DNA of 64,000 nt from Shimia sediminis (GTDB lineage Bacteria; Pseudomonadota; Alphaproteobacteria; Rhodobacterales; Rhodobacteraceae). Position numbers and translations under genes: made by a program. This document shows, piece after piece, positions 59,046-64,000 of this stretch. The notes beneath the pieces are model-generated. The model was not told the origin of the DNA. It saw only the letters and a list, made by a program, of their open reading frames with translations, and searched no databases. Position 1 is the stretch's first letter. Every line of letters begins with the position of its first letter. The DNA lies in assembly GCF_003990645.1 (NCBI RefSeq), contig NZ_RYZK01000006.1, forward strand, positions 1 through 64,000, read 5' to 3'.

Positions 59046-59879
59046 ATGTCGCGTTTTACCACGAGTGACGGGCTGTCGCTGCATTACACGGATGAGGGTG
59101 AAGGGCCGGTGGTCCTTTGCCTGTCCGGGCTGACGCGCAATGGCGCGGATTTTGACTATGCCATGCCGGCGCTGGCGGGGTGCCGCGTGGTGCGGCTGGA
59201 TTACCGAGGGCGCGGGCAGTCGGATTGGGCTGAGGACCACATGAGTTACACGATCCCGCGTGAAACGCAGGACGTGGTGGAATTGATGGATCATCTGGGG
59301 TTGGGTCAGGCGGCGGTGCTGGGCACCTCGCGCGGCGGGTTGATCGCGCTGACCCTGGCGGCGATGGCGCGCGACCGGCTGGCGGGGGTGTGTTTTGTCG
59401 ATGTCGGCCCGGTGCTGGAGCTGGCCGGGCTGGCGGTGGTGGTGGATTACCTGGGCCGCAATCCGGTGTGGCAGAGCCATGACGAGGCGGCAGAGGTGAT
59501 CGGCAGTCGGATGGCTGGGTTTGCGGGTGTGCCGGAAAGCCGCTGGCGGCAAGAGGTGGAAAAGCATTTTGTCGAGACCGACGGCGGTTTGACCATCAAC
59601 TATGACCCCAAGCTCAGGGATGCGGTGCTGGCCGGATTTGACCCCGAGGCCGAGGCGCCGGACCTCTGGCCATTTTTCGAGGCGCTGAAGGGCCTGCCGG
59701 TGGCCTGTATTCGCGGCGGCAACTCGGACCTGCTGAGTGCGAAGACGCTGGCAGAGATGCAGGCGCGGATGCCGGGGATGATTGCGGCCACGGTGCCGGA
59801 TCGCGGGCATGTGCCCTTTTTGGACGAGGCCGAGTCGGTCATGGCGTTGCGGGCATGGATTGAGGAGTTGCGCAGATGA
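59046..59879 (+). CDS. Alpha/beta hydrolase
   Basis: A 277-residue hydrolase: VVLCLSGLTRNGADFDYAMPAL (oxyanion region), nucleophile elbow GTSRGGLIALTLAA and C-terminal His in DRGHVPFLDEAESV. The nucleophile Ser lies in the unusual context GTSRGG. Substrate unknown. It starts directly after the preceding stop and its end overlaps the next gene (ATGA). Confidence 0.88.
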   Translation: MSRFTTSDGLSLHYTDEGEGPVVLCLSGLTRNGADFDYAMPALAGCRVVRLDYRGRGQSDWAEDHMSYTIPRETQDVVELMDHLGLGQAAVLGTSRGGLIALTLAAMARDRLAGVCFVDVGPVLELAGLAVVVDYLGRNPVWQSHDEAAEVIGSRMAGFAGVPESRWRQEVEKHFVETDGGLTINYDPKLRDAVLAGFDPEAEAPDLWPFFEALKGLPVACIRGGNSDLLSAKTLAEMQARMPGMIAATVPDRGHVPFLDEAESVMALRAWIEELRR

Positions 59880-60850
59880 ATATCGAGATGATCCGCGCGG
59901 CGGCGGAGCGGTTGGCGGGACATGCGCGGCGCACACCGATGTTGACCTCGCCCTTTCTGGACGAAATTGCCGGGCGTCGGGTGCTGGTAAAGCCGGAGTG
60001 CCTGCAGCACACCGGCAGTTTCAAGTTTCGCGGTGGCTGGTCGGCGGTCTCGGCCTTGGACGAAGAGACGCGCAAACGCGGTGTGATCGCCTTTTCCAGC
60101 GGCAACCACGCACAAGGGGTGGCGCTGGCGGCGGCAAAGCACGGGTGCCCTGCGGTGATCGTGATGCCGACGGATGCGCCGCAGATGAAGATCGACAATA
60201 CACGGGCTTTGGGGGCTGAGGTGGTGCTCTATGATCGGCCCGGCGGGGAAAGCCGGGAAGAGGTCGGGCGCGCGCATCAGGAGGCGCGCGGGCTGACGAT
60301 GATCAAGCCTTATGACGAGCCGCAGGTGATTGCGGGGCAAGGCACCACGGGGTTGGAGATTGCCGCGCAGGCGCGCGCGATGGGCGTGTCCGAGGCCGAT
60401 GTGCTGGTCTGTTGCGGCGGGGGCGGGCTGACCTCGGGCATTGCGCTGGCGCTGGAGGCGGAGGCACCGGGGTTGCGGGCAAGGCCTGTCGAGCCAGAAG
60501 AGTTTGACGATGCCACGCGGTCACTGGCCAGCGGACAGATCGAGGAAAACGCCCGGACGTCGGGGGGGATTTGTGATGCGATCGTGACACCCAGCCCCGG
60601 CGAGATCACCTTTCCGATCATGCAGCGGCTGTGTGGGCCGGGGATCGTGGTCAGCGAGGATGAGGCGATGCGGGCCATGGCGCTGGCGTTTTCACGGTTG
60701 AAGATCGTGGTGGAACCGGGTGGCGCGGTGGCGCTGGCGGCGGCGTTGTTTCATGGGGGTAAGGTTGACGGCGAGGCTGTGGTGGCGGTCTGCACCGGGG
60801 GCAATGTGGATGCGGAGATGTTTGCCGAGGCGCTGGCGCGTTTTGGCTGA
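59876..60850 (+). CDS. Threonine/serine dehydratase-like PLP enzyme
   Basis: A 324-residue fold-type II PLP enzyme. The PLP Lys is in HTGSFKFRGG (about K50), the phosphate loop is CCGGGGLTSGIALA, and FSSGNHAQGVALAAA binds substrate. It matches catabolic threonine/serine dehydratases and serine racemases without an ACT domain. ATGA overlap with the preceding hydrolase; a 100-base gap with a repeat element follows. Confidence 0.9.
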   Translation: MNIEMIRAAAERLAGHARRTPMLTSPFLDEIAGRRVLVKPECLQHTGSFKFRGGWSAVSALDEETRKRGVIAFSSGNHAQGVALAAAKHGCPAVIVMPTDAPQMKIDNTRALGAEVVLYDRPGGESREEVGRAHQEARGLTMIKPYDEPQVIAGQGTTGLEIAAQARAMGVSEADVLVCCGGGGLTSGIALALEAEAPGLRARPVEPEEFDDATRSLASGQIEENARTSGGICDAIVTPSPGEITFPIMQRLCGPGIVVSEDEAMRAMALAFSRLKIVVEPGGAVALAAALFHGGKVDGEAVVAVCTGGNVDAEMFAEALARFG

Positions 60851-60881
60851 GCGCGGCGCGTCTGTGGTAGGGTAGGTTTTT

Positions 60882-60903
60882 GAGTATTTTTGGCAATACG
60901 AAG
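60882..60903 (+). repeat. Dispersed core TATTTTTGGC without hairpin (copy D)
   Basis: Core TATTTTTGGCAATACGAAG, similar to those of the three longer copies at 3132-3193, 40943-41015 and 46973-47025, here in the gap between the dehydratase and the nuclease-family gene. No clear hairpin precedes it. Confidence 0.55.
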
Positions 60904-60950
60904 CAGGGGCGTGGCGCATCTGTCGTGGGCGTGTTTCGGAAGGGAGAGGT

Positions 60951-62147
60951 ATGACCCGGTTTACGATTGCATCCTTTAACGTGAAGAACCTGATCGGAGC
61001 GGATCAGGAGTATTATCAGTTTCAGAGTTACACGCCCGAGGAATACGCCTGGAAAGAGGATTGGCTGGCGCAGCAGATGTTCTCGATGGATGCCGATATC
61101 GTGGGGTTTCAGGAGATCTTTGAGGAAAAGGCGCTGCGCGATGTGATCGCGGAAACCGATCGCATTGGGCAGGAGAGCAATGACGCGGTGTTGCCGTCAA
61201 AGACCAAGAGTTACCGCAAGAAGGCGATTTTTCGCAAACTGGGATATGAGGGATACAGGGAGGCCGCGCTGGCCTTTGCGCCGAACCTGAATGATGGCGG
61301 TCCGGGGCAGCGGCGGCCCGGGGTGGCGGTGCTGTCGCGGTACGGCTTTGTCGGGGACCCGGAGATCATTCAGGATCTGGAGACGCCTGTGGAAATCCCG
61401 TTTCGCGAGCTGACCGGCGAGGATGCGGGGCATTATACGCTGAGCCGGATTTCACGGCCCATCCTGAAGGTGCGCATTCCGGTGGGGGCGCATGTGGTGA
61501 CGGTGTTCAACTGTCATCTGAAATCCAAGCTGGGCGAATACCTGAAGTCTGGGGGTGCGGAGTATGCCCGCGAGGCGGATCTGACGCGCTATGACCCGGT
61601 GGGGCGCGCCATGGGGGCGTTGCGCGCCGCCGTGCGGCGGATGGCCGAGGCCTGGGTTTTGCGGCGCGAGATTGTCGGTGAGTTGCGGCAGGGTCGCCCG
61701 GTCATGGTGCTGGGCGATTTCAACGATGGCGAACATGCGGTGAGTTCCGAGATCATCTCGGGCGAAGTGCCGTTCCGGAACTATTCCTGGATGCTGCGCC
61801 ATGATGCGCGGGATTATAACGACCGCTATTCCAGCGAAGAGAACAAGGCGATCACCAGGGCGGTGCTGGAGCATCAGCTGGTCAGCGGTGAGCAGTTGTT
61901 TGTGCAGAAATCCTTGCGGGACATGGTGTTCACCTCGGCCTTTGGCGGGGTGTATGAGAGCCTGGATCAGATATACATGTCGCGGCATTTCCATCCCGAC
62001 AACGCCGAGCGCATTGGCGAGATGGAGTATTATTCGGTTCTGAATGACCATCTGACCGATGGCAGCCACGCCGAGGCGCCCTATAACAAACTGGCCAGCG
62101 ACCATGGGCAGGTCATGGCGCATATGAAGATCGGAGATCAGCGATGA
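60951..62147 (+). CDS. Endonuclease/exonuclease/phosphatase-family protein
   Basis: A 398-residue metal-dependent phosphodiesterase of the EEP family. Motifs: IASFNVKNLIG, IVGFQEIFEEKALRDVI (metal Glu), VFNCHLKSK, VLGDFNDGEHAV and LASDHGQVMAHM (catalytic Asp-His). Could act on DNA or small phosphate esters; the C-terminal LDQIYMSRHFHPDN is typical. AAGGGAGAGG lies just before the ATG. Overlaps the next gene by four bases (ATGA). Confidence 0.88.
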   Translation: MTRFTIASFNVKNLIGADQEYYQFQSYTPEEYAWKEDWLAQQMFSMDADIVGFQEIFEEKALRDVIAETDRIGQESNDAVLPSKTKSYRKKAIFRKLGYEGYREAALAFAPNLNDGGPGQRRPGVAVLSRYGFVGDPEIIQDLETPVEIPFRELTGEDAGHYTLSRISRPILKVRIPVGAHVVTVFNCHLKSKLGEYLKSGGAEYAREADLTRYDPVGRAMGALRAAVRRMAEAWVLRREIVGELRQGRPVMVLGDFNDGEHAVSSEIISGEVPFRNYSWMLRHDARDYNDRYSSEENKAITRAVLEHQLVSGEQLFVQKSLRDMVFTSAFGGVYESLDQIYMSRHFHPDNAERIGEMEYYSVLNDHLTDGSHAEAPYNKLASDHGQVMAHMKIGDQR

Positions 62148-62932
62148 AGATGGCGGATCTGGGGGATGTGCGGCTGCATTACCGCGAGGATGGCGACCCG
62201 GCAGGTGCGCCGATTGTCTTTGCCAACTCATTGGGCACCGATATGCGGCTGTGGGACCCGGTGTTGCCGCATCTGCCCGAGGGTCTGCGGATCATCCGCT
62301 ATGACAAGCGCGGCCATGGGCTGTCGACCTGTCCGAAACCGCCCTATTCCATGGGTGCGCTGGTGCGGGATGTGGAGCAGTTGCTGGATATGCTGGAGGT
62401 GCGCGAGGCCATGTTTGTCGGCCTGTCCATCGGCGGGCTGATTGCGCAAGGGCTGGCGGCCAAGCGGCTGGATATGGTGCGCAGTGTCGTGCTGTCGAAC
62501 ACCGGGGCCAAGATCGGCACGCGCGAGGTCTGGGATACCCGGATCGGCGCAGTGCGAGACGGCGGCATGGAGGCGGTGGCCGATGCCACGATGGAGCGCT
62601 GGTTCAGCAAGGATTTTGCCAGGACGCCCGAGCTGGAGATTTGGCGCAACATGCTGACGCGCACGCCGGTTGAGGGCTTTATCGGCTGCAGCCATGCCAT
62701 TGCGGGCACGGATTTCTACACGCCCACGGCGGCGCTGCGGTTGCCTGTGCTGGGCATTGCCGGGTCCGAGGACGGTGGCACGCCGCCTGATCTGGTGCGC
62801 GAGACCGTCGATCTGGTGCCGGGGTCGCAGTTTGCGTTGATCCGGCGCGCGGGGCATTTGCCGTGTGTTGAAAAGCCGGAGGAATACGCCGAACTTCTGA
62901 CCAATTTCTTGCGCGAGACTGGCCATGTCTGA
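62144..62932 (+). CDS. pcaD: 3-oxoadipate enol-lactonase-like alpha/beta hydrolase
   Basis: A 262-residue hydrolase: IVFANSLGTDMRLWDPVLPHLPEG, RYDKRGHGLSTCP, nucleophile elbow VGLSIGGLIAQGLAA and His in RAGHLPCVEKPEEYAELL. It matches PcaD, the ring-opening lactonase of the protocatechuate branch of beta-ketoadipate degradation. No other pca gene is in the window, so the role is by similarity. The end overlaps the next gene by eight bases. Confidence 0.8.
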   Translation: MKMADLGDVRLHYREDGDPAGAPIVFANSLGTDMRLWDPVLPHLPEGLRIIRYDKRGHGLSTCPKPPYSMGALVRDVEQLLDMLEVREAMFVGLSIGGLIAQGLAAKRLDMVRSVVLSNTGAKIGTREVWDTRIGAVRDGGMEAVADATMERWFSKDFARTPELEIWRNMLTRTPVEGFIGCSHAIAGTDFYTPTAALRLPVLGIAGSEDGGTPPDLVRETVDLVPGSQFALIRRAGHLPCVEKPEEYAELLTNFLRETGHV

Positions 62933-63635
62933 CATCCTTTTGGTGCATGGGTCTTGCCACGGGGCGTGGTGTTGGCGCGATCTGACCCCCGTCCTCGGGG
63001 CGTTGGGGCATGACGTGCGCGTGATGGACATGCCAAGCCACGGGAGCGATGACACGCCGCTGGATCAAGTGACGCTGGAGAGCTGTACGCAGGCCGTGGT
63101 GGACGCCCTGGGCACGGATACGGTGGTGGTGGCGCACAGTTGGGGTGGGTTCCCGGCGACCCTGGCGGCTGATATCGCGCCCGAGAGGTTTCGGCGGCTG
63201 ATCTATCTTTGTGCCTATATCCCGCGCGAGGGGTTGTCGCTGGTGGATATGCGCAAGCTCGCACCGCGCCAGCCGATCCTGAAGGCGGTGGATCGGGGTG
63301 AGGACGGGCTGTCTTATGGTGTCTATCCCGAACATGCGCAGGAGGTGTTTTATGCCGATTGCCCGGCAGGCACGACCGAGTTTGCGCTGGAGCATCTGAG
63401 CATCCAAGCCACCCTGCCCCAGACCACGCCTGCGCGCTTGGGGACGGGGCATCTGGAGGTGGCGAAAAGCTACATTCGCACGCTCTACGACAACGCGATC
63501 CCGACCGAGTTTCAGGCCGAGATGGTGGCTGACTGGCCCGCCGAAGACGTCTATGAGATGGCCACGAGCCATTCGCCGTTTTTTGCAGACCCCAAGGGGT
63601 TGGCGGCGATGATTGACGGGATTTTGAAGGAGTAG
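62925..63635 (+). CDS. Alpha/beta hydrolase (EstC/methylesterase-like)
   Basis: A 236-residue hydrolase of the salicylate-esterase/hydroxynitrile-lyase-like group: ILLVHGSCHGAWCWRDLTPVL, nucleophile elbow VVAHSWGGFPATLAA and the late MATSHSPFFADPKGLAAMI carrying the catalytic His. The substrate is unknown. Starts eight bases inside the preceding gene, so it is translationally coupled. Abuts the convergent gene at 63636 with no gap. Confidence 0.88.
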   Translation: MSDILLVHGSCHGAWCWRDLTPVLGALGHDVRVMDMPSHGSDDTPLDQVTLESCTQAVVDALGTDTVVVAHSWGGFPATLAADIAPERFRRLIYLCAYIPREGLSLVDMRKLAPRQPILKAVDRGEDGLSYGVYPEHAQEVFYADCPAGTTEFALEHLSIQATLPQTTPARLGTGHLEVAKSYIRTLYDNAIPTEFQAEMVADWPAEDVYEMATSHSPFFADPKGLAAMIDGILKE

Positions 63636-64000
63636 TTAGGGCTGCCAGTCTACGAGGTGATCCATTGTGATGGTGCGCTTGTGGGCATGCTCGAAAAACG
63701 GATCCCAATCTGGCTCACTTTCTGCAAGGTGCCTGAAGGCTTCCAACAGGGGATGTTTTTGGTCGTCAACCAACGCTCGATAGATGGCGCGACCAATAGA
63801 CCACCGAAAGCTCGCATGAATATCCCCATCGCCGTCATTAAATGCGTTGATGAGGACGATAGCGGTGCAGGGGACAAAGGCGGGCAATTCGGGGGTGTGA
63901 GACGCCAGTTCAATCACCTCGGCCGGGAACCAGCACTCACCTTCTGGATACCGCAGATCGGGACTGCGAAGCAGGTCTACAATCGCTTTGTGATGGGTCT
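63636..64000 (-). CDS. Hypothetical protein, N terminus beyond the window
   Basis: An open reading frame of at least 121 codons runs leftward from the window edge to a TAA at 63636-63638. No stop or clear start is found to the edge; GTG at 63917 is only a possible internal start. The visible protein has PCTAIVLINAFNDGDGDIHASFRW, IGRAIYRALVDDQKHPLLEAF and the end TMDHLVDWQP. I do not recognise a family. Lower GC than the operon before it. Confidence 0.65.
   Translation of the reverse strand, partial: THHKAIVDLLRSPDLRYPEGECWFPAEVIELASHTPELPAFVPCTAIVLINAFNDGDGDIHASFRWSIGRAIYRALVDDQKHPLLEAFRHLAESEPDWDPFFEHAHKRTITMDHLVDWQP

Overview
The window reads as a chromosomal segment of an alphaproteobacterium of the order Rhodobacterales (Roseobacter-type; I cannot name the genus). 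Evidence: high-GC coding with Rhodobacterales-type proteins throughout; a SAM/SAH riboswitch ahead of metK, a class known only from Rhodobacterales; the linked blocks aroA-cmk-rpsA-ihfB-lapA-trpF-trpB, miaB-phoH-ybeY-corC-lnt-metK and irr/fabA-fabB-fabI; and many small alphaproteobacterial membrane proteins. Most of the window is core genome, with one clear mobile insertion.

Layout. 0-5.5 kb: end of a glyA-like gene, a GcvA-type LysR regulator, and a TetR-PspA-YiaA membrane-stress module with four copies of one operator, then DUF817 and esterase genes. 5.7-12.2 kb: nitrogen/glutamate catabolism, with gabT-gabD divergent from an Xre-cupin regulator and pxpA divergent from pxpBC (5-oxoprolinase). 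12.3-14.2 kb: a tRNA-Ser(GCU) gene whose 3' 61 bp is duplicated 1.8 kb away. The intervening AT-richer mini-island carries one gene of unknown function with a HEPN-like RxxxxH motif and no integrase. 14.2-20.7 kb: GT90 glycosyltransferase, ychF, trpA, lldD with a strong inverted-repeat operator, and a sulfotransferase-like gene. 20.8-25.1 kb: rplY-pth-DUF2332, a serine hydrolase and DUF2237. 25.1-27.3 kb: a membrane-anchored LuxR-type regulator with two exported PepSY-like proteins that end in long Asp-rich tails, and a third small exported acidic-tailed protein encoded divergently.

27.3-41 kb: trpB, a cluster of five hairpins, a small protein, trpF, lapA, ihfB, rpsA, cmk and aroA, all on the minus strand. 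The run is interrupted by less conserved genes: a Hint-domain protein, a nitroreductase/HxlR divergent pair, a sulfotransferase coupled to cmk, and two paralogous four-helix membrane proteins between aroA and cmk. 41-51 kb: trmB, a BASS-type transporter, metK with its riboswitch, lnt, corC, ybeY, phoH, a lipoprotein/OmpA pair sharing one small domain, and miaB. 50.8-56.5 kb: a possible glycosyltransferase, a GFA-type zinc protein, a quinone oxidoreductase, irr, and fabA-fabB-fabI. 56.5-64 kb: nitronate monooxygenase, FKBP isomerase, and a plus-strand series of tightly packed or overlapping catabolic genes (haloacid dehalogenase, three alpha/beta hydrolases, a PLP dehydratase, an endonuclease/phosphatase-family protein).

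Three families of small dispersed non-coding signals recur: perfect palindromes centred on TTCGAA or CTAG, an 11-bp tandem trimer (TTACGTCGGTA), and an element made of a GC hairpin followed by TATTTTTGGCCAAAAGAAG. These and the tRNA-Ser mini-island are the least explained parts of the window. All assignments come from reading the sequence; no database search was run.
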